Counted from the first letter of the stretch, positions 1 through 6,719 are shown. The stretch: 6,842 bases of DNA from an uncultured Bacteroidales bacterium (GCA_945912085.1 CAMEBJ010000068.1:1-6842); one strand, 5' to 3'. The notes: generated by a model from the sequence alone, not told the origin. A program made the numbers and translations.

Positions 1-29
1 CTGCTGGGAACACATTTGTATCAGGGAAA

Positions 30-62
30 CCGCCCTGCATCACGGGAAGGTTTGCAGGGCGG
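30..62 (-). terminator. Putative rho-independent terminator of the lipoprotein operon
   Basis: A perfect 10-bp inverted repeat (CCGCCCTGCA at 30-39 with TGCAGGGCGG at 53-62) and a 13-nt loop begins 16 nt after the stop codon of the SGNH-domain gene. On the minus strand the stem is followed by only a short T run (TTTCCC), so it is a weak intrinsic terminator by E. coli rules. Its position at the end of the operon supports the call. Confidence 0.65.
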
Positions 63-78
63 CAGTTCTATGGAAGGA

Positions 79-1854
79 TTAATTGTCAAGATATCCCAAT
101 TCCCTCAACTTCCTGTAAACAAGGGTGGCCATATAGAGATTTCCCGTCGGGCCTGGATGGATGTCGGTTGGGTATGTCGTGTAGAATGGAGCCGGCCAGG
201 TATTGTTCTTAAAAATGCATTTCCTGTCCTGTTCGGAAAGAGCGTCAATTGAGGATATATAATGCATCTCATCGACCAGCACTTTCTCTGTGTTGTACAG
301 AACTTCCCCATACAGATCCACAAAATGACTGACAAAGCCCGTCTTCGGATTGTTCTTCCCGAAATGGTCTTCCGAGGTGAACAGGTTGTAATAGTCAGGA
401 GTGTATTTCTGGGGATTGTGGAATCCGAGGACCACATATCTTCCGTCCCTTATCCATTCTGTCATCATTATATGCATTCTGTACAGCACTTCATTCGCAG
501 ACCATCCCTTTACCGTGTTAGCGCTGTAATGGCCATTCTGGCCCATATAGATCACGTGTATGGCCTCTGCATCCACTTTCCTTGAATTCGGAATAAACCT
601 TGTGTTCGCAGCGACTTCAACAGCTTCCCCGGGGGTCAGCCTGGTAAAAATGTTGCCGTTTATGTTCCCGAGTACACCATTCACCTCAACTGGGTTGATT
701 CTCTGCGTGCTGTGGTTAATACTGGCAGGACTCTCTGCAAGACTCTGGTTCAGCAATGCCACCCTGCCGCCGAAATCGACTCCGGTACAGGTCTCAGGAA
801 TAGTGAATGCTGTTTTGTTGCCGAATGGCACCCCTCCCTGACGGCAGGAGATGTTCAGGGCATTGTCTCCCGAGGAACCGGCATTTTCGACCTTGAAAGA
901 AGGGCCGACGAGATTCTGCAGTACCTGAGGGTAGCCGCAAGCGGTGTAACTGTCTCCGGTGCACACAATTGTCGTGATTTTCCGGGATGGTGCCGTTGTG
1001 TTGTCAAGTTTAATTACTGGAAGAACGGTCAGATTGCCTGCAATGATTTGCAAATCGCGCTTTGTGGGAATCTCATAGACTGCCTTGTCCGTAATGATCC
1101 TGATGACGCTTCCCGTCTTCAGGGTGGTTGGTTTGACAAAGAGATTGGTGCTTATTTCTATGTTCTTTTTCAACTGCTGCCCTGGTGCAAAAGTTGAAAC
1201 GACCTCATCCCTGGTACTCAGCGCATTTGTCTCAAAATTCGGTGTAGAGCCCCCTACAGGCATAGTGAATTCTCCGCAAAGCACGTCTCCATCAATTGCT
1301 TTGATGGCAATACCAGTCAATCTCTCGCCAGTCAGAAGGTCTCCGGTGTTTTTTACTGTGATTCTGACAAGACCCATCACCTGCTTGTAAGTAATATTTA
1401 CTTTTGAGTTGCCTTCGTAGTCAAAATGACCGTCCGCCTTGGCGCACATAAAATTGGCTTTGGAATCAAAAGGGGCCTTCTGATTGAAGGGAAGCACACC
1501 TTTCACCTGGTTGTTTCCGGAAAGGGAAGAGTGGGGATAGTAGGAATAATAATGTGCCTCACCACTGAACGACTCCGGACTGACAGAGGGCATGTAGGTG
1601 GCCATGAAAGCATCCTCCTCAGCTGAATATTGCATAGAAAGGTTGTGTATCAGACTGTTCTCATCGGTGTAAACATAGATGGCCGAGATGTCATTGTTCA
1701 CAAATGAGATATTGTTCCCGCTCATCGCAGTCCTTGTGCCGTTGGGGTAAATTGTGATTGATGCTTGCTTCCCAGTGAGGATTTCTTTCTCCTTCGAGCA
1801 TCCTGCCAGCACAAACAGAACAACCGCGCCTAATATTCTAAAAAAGTGATTCAT
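79..1854 (-). CDS. Fimbrillin-like lipoprotein with C-terminal SGNH/GDSL hydrolase-like domain
   Basis: A 591-aa protein with a lipoprotein signal peptide: a short hydrophobic segment ends in a lipobox LAGC with Cys19. Residues about 30-290 read like the Mfa-like/fimbrillin family, with the patterns HYYSYYPHSS (101-110), FMCAKADG (135-142) and YKQVMGLVRITV (156-167). Residues about 292-590 read like an SGNH hydrolase: GDSYT with putative nucleophile Ser302, NAGSSGD (324-330), GQN (438-440) and a C-terminal DIHPG with His566. In typical members the acid is three residues before the histidine (DxxH). Here that position is Thr563 and Asp564 is two before, so catalysis is uncertain. By family, SGNH enzymes cleave esters, for example acetyl groups on glycans; the substrate here is unknown. 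The start overlaps the upstream gene by 17 nt, suggesting translational coupling. The combination suggests an enzyme or lectin-like head carried by a fimbrillin-type surface protein. Confidence 0.85.
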   Translation of the reverse strand: MNHFFRILGAVVLFVLAGCSKEKEILTGKQASITIYPNGTRTAMSGNNISFVNNDISAIYVYTDENSLIHNLSMQYSAEEDAFMATYMPSVSPESFSGEAHYYSYYPHSSLSGNNQVKGVLPFNQKAPFDSKANFMCAKADGHFDYEGNSKVNITYKQVMGLVRITVKNTGDLLTGERLTGIAIKAIDGDVLCGEFTMPVGGSTPNFETNALSTRDEVVSTFAPGQQLKKNIEISTNLFVKPTTLKTGSVIRIITDKAVYEIPTKRDLQIIAGNLTVLPVIKLDNTTAPSRKITTIVCTGDSYTACGYPQVLQNLVGPSFKVENAGSSGDNALNISCRQGGVPFGNKTAFTIPETCTGVDFGGRVALLNQSLAESPASINHSTQRINPVEVNGVLGNINGNIFTRLTPGEAVEVAANTRFIPNSRKVDAEAIHVIYMGQNGHYSANTVKGWSANEVLYRMHIMMTEWIRDGRYVVLGFHNPQKYTPDYYNLFTSEDHFGKNNPKTGFVSHFVDLYGEVLYNTEKVLVDEMHYISSIDALSEQDRKCIFKNNTWPAPFYTTYPTDIHPGPTGNLYMATLVYRKLRELGYLDN

Positions 1855-3817
1855 CTTCTTTTACTACATTTAGATTTTCAATGTTCCCTGATGTCAATGT
1901 CTTTAATACTTCCCCGTTAGGTGACACTGCCTTAATCACCCATCCGGCATTAACCCACGACTGATAGTTTCCGTAGTAGGATGAAAGACTTGCCCTGATT
2001 TCTTCGTTTGTGCTTCCTTCAGGCATTAAGATCTCTATTGAACCGTTTTTAGGCATTGCACTGCTCAAGGTCCAGGCAAACAGTGATGTAGTGCTTTTGA
2101 ACCTGATGCAGGAGAGATTGCGGCAATCTCTCAGGTGATAGGAAGAAATTGTCTTGAATCCCTCCGGCACAACAAGCGTTTTGATGTTGGAAGCGAAGTC
2201 CTGCGCATATTGCAGATGTCCCACCACGGTTTCAGGAATCTCGTACACGCCTCCTGTGGAACTCAGATCGACTCTCCCGCAGATTGATGAAAGCATATAC
2301 GGTACCTTCTTTCCATCTATTTCCTTGAGAGTGTAGAGTGCAACCCCATCAGCCCAGTAGTTCGGATTTCCCTCTGCAACAACAATCCCGGAGGCGTGGT
2401 CAAAGTTGGCTGTCCCTATGGATGTTACGCTTGCAGGAATATGGATTGTTTCCATCACTTGCGTGTAAAACCCAGGACCGCCACCATTGATTGTCTTTAA
2501 TCCATCATTCAGATAGACATCTCCCATTGCACCAAATTCCTTGAATGTCTTGATGGTCAAAACATCTTTTGGGAAATGAAAATCTTTCATATAATTCTTC
2601 ACCGCAGTGAATATTCCTAATTCAATCGTGGTAAACCCGGCTTCAACATTTGAGAAATCTATTGACACTTTCTTTTTCTTGGCACCTATGTAATCAAGTG
2701 CTGCCGATGTCTCTTGCTGAGTGAGAACCTCCTCCTCACCGGATTCTGATTTCCTGTGCGACCTGACTGCAACCCTTTCACCCCCGGCAAGATTCAGACG
2801 CTGGAATTCTTTCTCGGAACGCTCAATCCCGTCCACTATGAAGTACAGATTCTCAAACGACCTGACAATTTCCTGCGTACCGAGAAGAATGGTCTCTCCT
2901 CCATCTGTGTGTATTTCCCTCTTCGAAGAGGAAAGGACACATTTTCTGGTTTCTCCATTCTCTGTGTAAGTGATTGAATATTTGAGAGATTTGTATGTGT
3001 TCCTTGCGACAGCGATGTTAATGCGCTTCGTCTGGCCCGATGCGAGGGCAAGACCATCTCCAAAAGACAGATTGACATATTTTTTCTGAACGAGAGTCTG
3101 CTCACCGGAAATCCAGTTCTCGTACTCAGCCGTGTTGCATTCCCGGAGATTGTTCTTCAGGTCAACAAAGATATTGCCTGAGAGATAGTCCTCGGAGGAC
3201 AGTTCTATTGACTGCAATGTCTTGGTCGAGGCCTCGTTGTTTTTCAGATTGATGGACAATATCGATGCCTGGCATTTCAGTGTAACATCGTTCAGGTTGC
3301 TTGAATAGGCAGTCATCGGGAGTATATTGTCTTCAATCCCATCCTCCACATAGATCTGATCAGAGAGGACTGAGACGGCACCCTCCTTCTCCCTGTTGAG
3401 GATGGGCTGTTCCCTTCTGTTCAGGTAGAAAAGGTTGAATTCACTGCCCGTGATTGATGCATTCTCATCTACTTTCCCTGAATCGTCACAAATCCTGAAC
3501 TCTCCTGTGGAACTTCCGTCGCATGAAGGGTCCAGGGTAAATACAGCCATGTTCTCCAGATTGTTTCTGTCCTGCACCATTATCTGGTCACCGTCTTTCC
3601 AGGTGATGGCTTTCCCAATCAGGTCCAGGTGTGTTTTTCCACCCTCTGCCGCTTTTACTGTAATGCAGTTGTAACTCCTTGTCTGTAAACTCTCAGAGTC
3701 ATTCTTCATTCTCTTTTGGCAGGAACTCAAAACAAGCAGGAAAAGGAAGAAGGCACCTACTGTTTTATTTACAATCGGGTGCCCAAAAGGGCACCCGACA
3801 ATCTTAAATCCTGACAT
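1838..3817 (-). CDS. Surface lipoprotein: fimbrillin-like N-terminus with BspA-type leucine-rich repeats (second paralogue)
   Basis: A 659-aa protein closely related to the gene just upstream. The lipobox LSSC has Cys33, preceded by a hydrophobic segment (about 19-32). The 17-residue stretch before that segment is unusually long and is encoded largely by a GC-rich hairpin. The N-terminal domain (about 50-320) carries the fimbrillin-like pattern ITWKDGDQIMVQDR (71-84). A middle segment (about 322-390) is followed by BspA-like LRR_5 type repeats (about 411-600), with PKDVLTIKTF, IHIPASVTSIG (458-468), AEGNPNY and LVVPEGFKTIS. Such repeats in Bacteroidetes, Treponema and Tannerella usually serve surface binding or adhesion. 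It ends with about 18 residues not present in its paralogue. It begins 5 nt after the previous stop and overlaps the next start by 17 nt, so it sits inside one operon. I chose the ATG at 3817 because no other ATG, GTG or TTG lies in frame before the hydrophobic segment. Confidence 0.85.
   Translation of the reverse strand: MSGFKIVGCPFGHPIVNKTVGAFFLFLLVLSSCQKRMKNDSESLQTRSYNCITVKAAEGGKTHLDLIGKAITWKDGDQIMVQDRNNLENMAVFTLDPSCDGSSTGEFRICDDSGKVDENASITGSEFNLFYLNRREQPILNREKEGAVSVLSDQIYVEDGIEDNILPMTAYSSNLNDVTLKCQASILSINLKNNEASTKTLQSIELSSEDYLSGNIFVDLKNNLRECNTAEYENWISGEQTLVQKKYVNLSFGDGLALASGQTKRINIAVARNTYKSLKYSITYTENGETRKCVLSSSKREIHTDGGETILLGTQEIVRSFENLYFIVDGIERSEKEFQRLNLAGGERVAVRSHRKSESGEEEVLTQQETSAALDYIGAKKKKVSIDFSNVEAGFTTIELGIFTAVKNYMKDFHFPKDVLTIKTFKEFGAMGDVYLNDGLKTINGGGPGFYTQVMETIHIPASVTSIGTANFDHASGIVVAEGNPNYWADGVALYTLKEIDGKKVPYMLSSICGRVDLSSTGGVYEIPETVVGHLQYAQDFASNIKTLVVPEGFKTISSYHLRDCRNLSCIRFKSTTSLFAWTLSSAMPKNGSIEILMPEGSTNEEIRASLSSYYGNYQSWVNAGWVIKAVSPNGEVLKTLTSGNIENLNVVKEDESLF
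2051..2462. repeat. Direct repeat copy 1: LRR-module DNA shared by the two paralogues
   Basis: This stretch aligns without gaps to 3997-4408 at a constant offset of 1946 bp. My hand count gives about 30 mismatches in 412 positions, near 93% identity. It encodes the C-terminal LRR part of the second paralogue. The N-terminal parts of the two genes are clearly more divergent. Confidence 0.9.
3775..3798 (-). promoter_or_regulatory. GC-rich hairpin at the junction of the two LRR lipoprotein genes
   Basis: In the mRNA sense a perfect 10-bp stem TCGGGTGCCC / GGGCACCCGA closes a TTTT loop, starting about 20 nt after the ATG of the second paralogue. It is followed by TTGTAAATAAAAC, not a clean T run. 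It could be a partial terminator or attenuator, or an mRNA stability element that sets the ratio of upstream to downstream cistrons. It is translated as part of the unusual N-terminal extension, residues about 6-15. Confidence 0.6.
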
Positions 3818-3822
3818 AGTTA

Positions 3823-5715
3823 TTATTTTCCGGATGTCTTTAAGACTTTTCCAGTGGAATCAACAACATTAATTGTCCATCCTGCTTCAACCCACGACTT
3901 ATAATTATACTCCCCTGAGTAGTAGGATGCGAGGCTTGCAGTAATATCTGCCTCTGTGCTGCCTTCAGGCATCACGATTTCTATTGTCCCATTCTTAGGC
4001 ATATCACTGCTCAAGGTCCAGGCAAACAGTGATGTAGTGCTTTTGAACCTGATGCAGGAAAGATTGCTGCAATATCTCAGGTGAGAGGAAGAAATTGTCT
4101 TGAATCCCTTCGGCACAACAAGCGTTTTGATGTTGGAAGCGTGGTCCTGCGCATATTGCAAATGTCCCACCACGGTTTCAGGAATCTCATATACGCCATT
4201 CTTCTTACTCAGATCGACTCTTCCGCAGATTGATGAAAGCATATACGGTACCTTCTTTCCATCTATTTCCTTTAGGGTGTAGAGTGCAACCCCATCAGTC
4301 CTGTAATTCGGATTTCCCTCTGCAACAACAATCCCTGAGGCCTTGTCAAAGTTGGCTGTTCCTATGGATGTTACGCTTGCAGGAATATGGATTGTTTCCA
4401 TCACTTGCTCGTAAAATCCAGAACCCATACCTTCAATGGTAGTAAGACCTTCGTTCAGATATATGTTTCCGAAAGTACCCAGATTCTGAAATGTTGAAAT
4501 CGTTTTAACGTCTTTTGGGAAATAGAAATCTTTGGTGTAACCCTTTATGGCACTGAAATTGGCAGAAGTGACATTGGTAATGCCTGCACGTATTTGTGAA
4601 AGGTCGATGTTTACCTTCGTCTTCTTTGAACCGATCAGTCTGAGAGCCTTGTCTGTTTCTGCTAATGCCAGCACCTCGTCCTCATTGACTTTATAGCGGG
4701 ACCTCACCTGTACTGTTGCTCCTTCGGTCAATGTGAGGTTCTCGAATTCGTCAACACTGTACTCGGTTTTATTAACAATGAAGTAGATGTTCTCAGCGGA
4801 TTCCCGGAGGTTTTGTGTTCCAAGAAGAATTGTCTCGCCGCCATTGGTGGCGATGGGTCTCTTGGAGGAGGAAATGATGCATTTTTTTGTGGCTCCTCCC
4901 TCCGTGTATGTTATGGTGTAACACAGGTCTGGATAGGAGTTTCTTGTAACTGCAATGTTGATTCCCTTCGTTTCGCCTGCGGAGAGGGTGATTCCTTCAC
5001 CAACATTCAGTTTGACATATTTCCGTTGATATAATGTTGGTTGCCCACCAGCTGACCAACTCTCGTGAGTGACAGCAATATATGTGCGTGTATTGCTGTC
5101 GATGTCAATAAATGCATTGCCCGAAATGTAGGTTGTGGAAGTAAGTTCAATGGCTGTGATGACCTTTTCTGTCTCATCCGGATTTTTGAGATTGATTGAC
5201 AGGACGGATGCCTGGCTCTTCAGATTGACATTGGACAAATCGTCGGAATAGGTACACATCGGAATGATATTCTCCTGAATGCCGTCCGGAACATAAGTCT
5301 GTTCAGAAAGCAGAGATACCGTGCCTTCTTTGCCCCAGTTTTCAATCGGCTGATCTGTTGAGTTAAGGTAAAAGACATTGAATTCCGTGCCGGATATGCT
5401 TGCCTCCGGATCAATATTACCTTCAGAATCATATATTCTGAATACTCCATTGGATTGCTCGGCATAGTCAGGATCCAGTGTGAATATCACCTTTGTTGCC
5501 ATATTCGCTCTGTCTTGAACCATAATCCTATCGCCGGCAACCCAGGTCAATTTCCTTCCGGGAATATCCAGGCTGGTCTTTGTCTCATCTGTTATATTCG
5601 CGGAGATTGTCGTAAAACTCTTTATGTCTTGAATCGGTGCTTCCTCCGTCAAGGCTTTCTTACAGCCTGCCAAAACTGACAGACCAACCGCCAAAGCAAC
5701 AAGTAATTTCTTCAT
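3823..5715 (-). CDS. Surface lipoprotein: fimbrillin-like N-terminus with BspA-type leucine-rich repeats (first paralogue)
   Basis: A 630-aa protein with a classical lipoprotein signal peptide: MKK, a hydrophobic core and lipobox LAGC with Cys18. The N-terminal region (about 35-300) has the pattern TKTSL (45-49) then LTWVAGDRIMV (56-66), common in Bacteroidetes fimbrillin-like lipoproteins, and QASVLSINL (168-176). Residues about 309-371 form a small module with FIVNKTEYSVDEFENL (312-327). Residues about 396-585 are BspA-like LRRs: FPKDVKTIS, IHIPASVTSIG (442-452), AEGNPNYRTDGVALY (465-479), LVVPKGFKTIS (532-542). By family, it is expected to be outer-membrane anchored and surface exposed, acting in adhesion or as part of a fimbria-like fibre; the ligand is unknown. 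It starts 19 nt after the small ORF and ends 5 nt before its paralogue. I see no convincing promoter directly in front of it; transcription probably comes from upstream. Confidence 0.87.
   Translation of the reverse strand: MKKLLVALAVGLSVLAGCKKALTEEAPIQDIKSFTTISANITDETKTSLDIPGRKLTWVAGDRIMVQDRANMATKVIFTLDPDYAEQSNGVFRIYDSEGNIDPEASISGTEFNVFYLNSTDQPIENWGKEGTVSLLSEQTYVPDGIQENIIPMCTYSDDLSNVNLKSQASVLSINLKNPDETEKVITAIELTSTTYISGNAFIDIDSNTRTYIAVTHESWSAGGQPTLYQRKYVKLNVGEGITLSAGETKGINIAVTRNSYPDLCYTITYTEGGATKKCIISSSKRPIATNGGETILLGTQNLRESAENIYFIVNKTEYSVDEFENLTLTEGATVQVRSRYKVNEDEVLALAETDKALRLIGSKKTKVNIDLSQIRAGITNVTSANFSAIKGYTKDFYFPKDVKTISTFQNLGTFGNIYLNEGLTTIEGMGSGFYEQVMETIHIPASVTSIGTANFDKASGIVVAEGNPNYRTDGVALYTLKEIDGKKVPYMLSSICGRVDLSKKNGVYEIPETVVGHLQYAQDHASNIKTLVVPKGFKTISSSHLRYCSNLSCIRFKSTTSLFAWTLSSDMPKNGTIEIVMPEGSTEADITASLASYYSGEYNYKSWVEAGWTINVVDSTGKVLKTSGK
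3997..4408. repeat. Direct repeat copy 2: LRR-module DNA shared by the two paralogues
   Basis: Partner of 2051-2462 in the same orientation, encoding the C-terminal LRR part of the first paralogue. The longest conserved blocks fall around the codons for IHIPASVTSIGTANFD and YMLSSICGRVDLS. Homologous recombination between the copies would remove 1946 bp and leave one hybrid gene. Confidence 0.9.
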
Positions 5716-5734
5716 AACGTACAGGCATTAAAAA

Positions 5735-5881
5735 CTAATTATTCTCATCAAAATAGTCTACTTGATTCTGGTCCTGGCCCCATTCAAGTTTGGCCCCGGT
5801 GGAAGTAGTAACAAGGACGCTACTCTCCATTCTCAATTTCATCACCTCACAGGAGGGAATAACATAAATTTCTTTTTTCAT
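5735..5881 (-). CDS. Small 48-aa protein heading the lipoprotein operon
   Basis: An ATG at 5881 opens 48 codons ending in TAG at 5735-5737. The product begins MKKEIYVIPSCEVMKL and ends in an acidic tail (DYFDENN). It has no signal peptide or membrane segment. The shape 'MKK.Y..P..EV..L' followed by a Ser/Thr/Gly-rich stretch resembles short uncharacterised proteins I recall near Bacteroidales surface-protein operons; this is from memory of the family pattern, not a search. It lies 19 nt before the first LRR lipoprotein on the same strand and 28 nt outside the left inverted repeat, so it would be the first gene transcribed when the switch promoter is inverted. Its function is unknown. The length and the operon position support a real gene, but it is short enough to need confirmation. 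Confidence 0.68.
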   Translation of the reverse strand: MKKEIYVIPSCEVMKLRMESSVLVTTSTGAKLEWGQDQNQVDYFDENN

Positions 5882-5909
5882 AATTACTTGTTTAATATTT
5901 TTATATCTT

Positions 5910-5934
5910 CAAAAAACCAAGGTTTAAAAACCCC
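5910..5934 (+). repeat. Left inverted repeat, putative crossover site of the DNA invertase
   Basis: The 25-bp sequence matches the reverse complement of 6720-6744 at 23 positions, including the 16-bp exact core CCAAGGTTTAAAAACC (5917-5932). Around the central AA dinucleotide (5919-5920) it reads AAACC-AA-GGTTT, a perfect half-site dyad, and resembles the Salmonella Hin recombination site hixL, which has AAAACC-AA-GGTTTT in the same place. It lies 28 nt upstream of the small ORF. Confidence 0.88.
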
Positions 5935-6014
5935 GCAAAAACCACCTCCGCAAGCGACCTTGGACATAATGTTCAAAAAAGCGTTATTTAATGACGTTTA
6001 ATTTATTTGTCTAT

Positions 6015-6614
6015 ATGGTAGTAGCGTATCTACGGGTTAGTACCGGGCACCAGGTGCTCGACAACCAAACTAACGAAATCAGCAAGTATGCAGTTGCAAA
6101 GGGGATTGTGGTCGACAAGTGGGTGACTGAGGTGGTCAGCGGGAAACGGAAGGGAAGCGAACGGAAGTTAGGTGCAGTCATCAGGAAAATGAAGGAAGGA
6201 GATATGCTCATTGTGACGGAGATATCCCGGTTGAGCCGCACACTGATGGATATTATGTCCATAATGGGACTATTGCTGAGTAAGGGTGTAAATCTGTACA
6301 GCGTCAAGGATGGCTATTCGTTTGACAATTCCATCAACTCCAAGGTTCTCATCTTTGCATTCGGACTGGTTGCGGAGATAGAAAGGAACCTGATTTCACT
6401 TCGGACAAAGGAAGCTTTGGAACTTAGAAAACTTCAAGGGGTGAAACTGGGTCGGCCAAAAGACACCTTGAGGAAAATGAACGTTCTCATAGATCACAAG
6501 GAGAGCATAAAAAAGGCCCTGGAACGCGGTGAAACCAAGGCCTGCATCTGCAGGAAGTACAAGGTTTCGTTTAGCACCTACTCACGTTTCGAAAAGAAAT
6601 ACCTAAATAGTTAA
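6015..6614 (+). CDS. Serine-type site-specific DNA invertase, Mpi/Hin family
   Basis: A 199-aa small serine recombinase when read from the ATG at 6015. The catalytic-domain start YLRVST places the nucleophile Ser at residue 9, as expected from Hin (Ser10). Further family marks follow: EISRLSRT with the conserved arginines, FAFGLVAEIERNLISLRTKEAL leading from the catalytic core into the long E helix, the hinge GVKLGRPK, and a C-terminal helix-turn-helix (about the last 45 residues, RGETKACICRKYKVSFSTY). The length fits the invertase group (Hin is 190 aa), and the text reads most like the Bacteroides Mpi-type invertases. An upstream in-frame ATG at 5991 would add eight residues (MTFNLFVY) that the family does not have, so I prefer 6015. 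It lies between two inverted repeats that are probably its own targets and is followed by a terminator. It would catalyse double-strand cleavage through a Ser-DNA link and subunit rotation, inverting the segment. Confidence 0.93.
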   Translation: MVVAYLRVSTGHQVLDNQTNEISKYAVAKGIVVDKWVTEVVSGKRKGSERKLGAVIRKMKEGDMLIVTEISRLSRTLMDIMSIMGLLLSKGVNLYSVKDGYSFDNSINSKVLIFAFGLVAEIERNLISLRTKEALELRKLQGVKLGRPKDTLRKMNVLIDHKESIKKALERGETKACICRKYKVSFSTYSRFEKKYLNS

Positions 6615-6621
6615 TATCCTG

Positions 6622-6645
6622 CTCATTAAAATGAGATTTTTTTTT
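6622..6645 (+). terminator. Rho-independent terminator of the invertase gene
   Basis: CTCAT-TAAA-ATGAG (6622-6635) forms a short hairpin followed, after one A, by nine T residues (6637-6645). It begins 7 nt after the invertase stop codon. The stem is short, but the T run is strong and present only on the plus-strand side. It would keep invertase transcription from running into the promoter region downstream. Confidence 0.75.
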
Positions 6646-6663
6646 AAATTTTTAAGGGAAGGT

Positions 6664-6694
6664 ATTGTTATGTTAGAAATTACCTATATCTTTG
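6664..6694 (+). promoter_or_regulatory. Outward-facing Bacteroidetes-type promoter in the invertible segment
   Basis: TATCTTTG at 6687-6694 is an exact match to the Bacteroidetes -7 consensus TAnnTTTG. ATTG at 6664-6667, one mismatch from the -33 consensus TTTG, lies 19 bp upstream, the usual spacing. Transcription would start near 6700 and cross the right inverted repeat. As given it points to the right edge of the window; after inversion it would point at the small ORF and the lipoprotein operon. Confidence 0.75.
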
Positions 6695-6719
6695 CAGAAT
6701 TATTTGAGCCTTTAATAAT

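Larger units (their letters stand above)
1838..5881 (-). other. Operon core: four co-directional genes with tight junctions
   Basis: The small ORF, the two LRR lipoproteins and the start of the SGNH-domain lipoprotein follow each other with gaps of 19 nt, 5 nt and a 17-nt overlap; the operon then continues to 79. No intergenic space inside it is large enough for an ordinary promoter, so a single transcript from upstream of 5881 is the simplest reading. Joint expression of three surface lipoproteins is what a phase-variable surface locus would need. Confidence 0.75.

Noticed and set aside
1..29. Minus-strand ATG at 15 as the start of another gene at the left edge
   Set aside because: Only five codons remain before the edge, so nothing can be said.
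105..5465. Many open frames of 60-160 codons on both strands inside the three large genes
   Set aside because: They are shadows of the lipoprotein genes, with no recognisable domains or signal sequences of their own.
5749..5756. CTATTTTG on the minus strand as a promoter for the first lipoprotein
   Set aside because: Wrong spacing for TAnnTTTG, no -33 box, and it lies inside the small ORF.
5957..5964. ACCTTGGA, a third CCTTGG core just inside the left repeat
   Set aside because: Only the central bases match; the flanking half-site bases AAA/TTT seen in both repeats are absent. A secondary crossover site is not supported.
5762..6001. Plus-strand 79-codon reading frame across the left repeat
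   Set aside because: It runs antisense to the small ORF and across the recombination site, with no family features; treated as chance.
6002..6009. TTTATTTG as a promoter -7 box for the invertase
   Set aside because: One mismatch at a key position, no -33 TTTG at the right distance, and it would leave almost no leader before 6015. I could not locate the invertase promoter with confidence.
5991..6014. Longer start for the invertase at the ATG 5991
   Set aside because: It adds eight residues before the family start; the catalytic serine spacing fits the ATG at 6015 better.
6336..6348. TCCAAGG inside the invertase gene resembling the repeat core
   Set aside because: It is explained by the conserved codons for Asn-Ser-Lys-Val and lacks the second half-site.
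6541..6554. Palindrome CCTGCA-TC-TGCAGG inside the invertase gene, considered as an enhancer or operator
   Set aside because: It lies in coding sequence and does not resemble a Fis site; no regulator in the window would use it.
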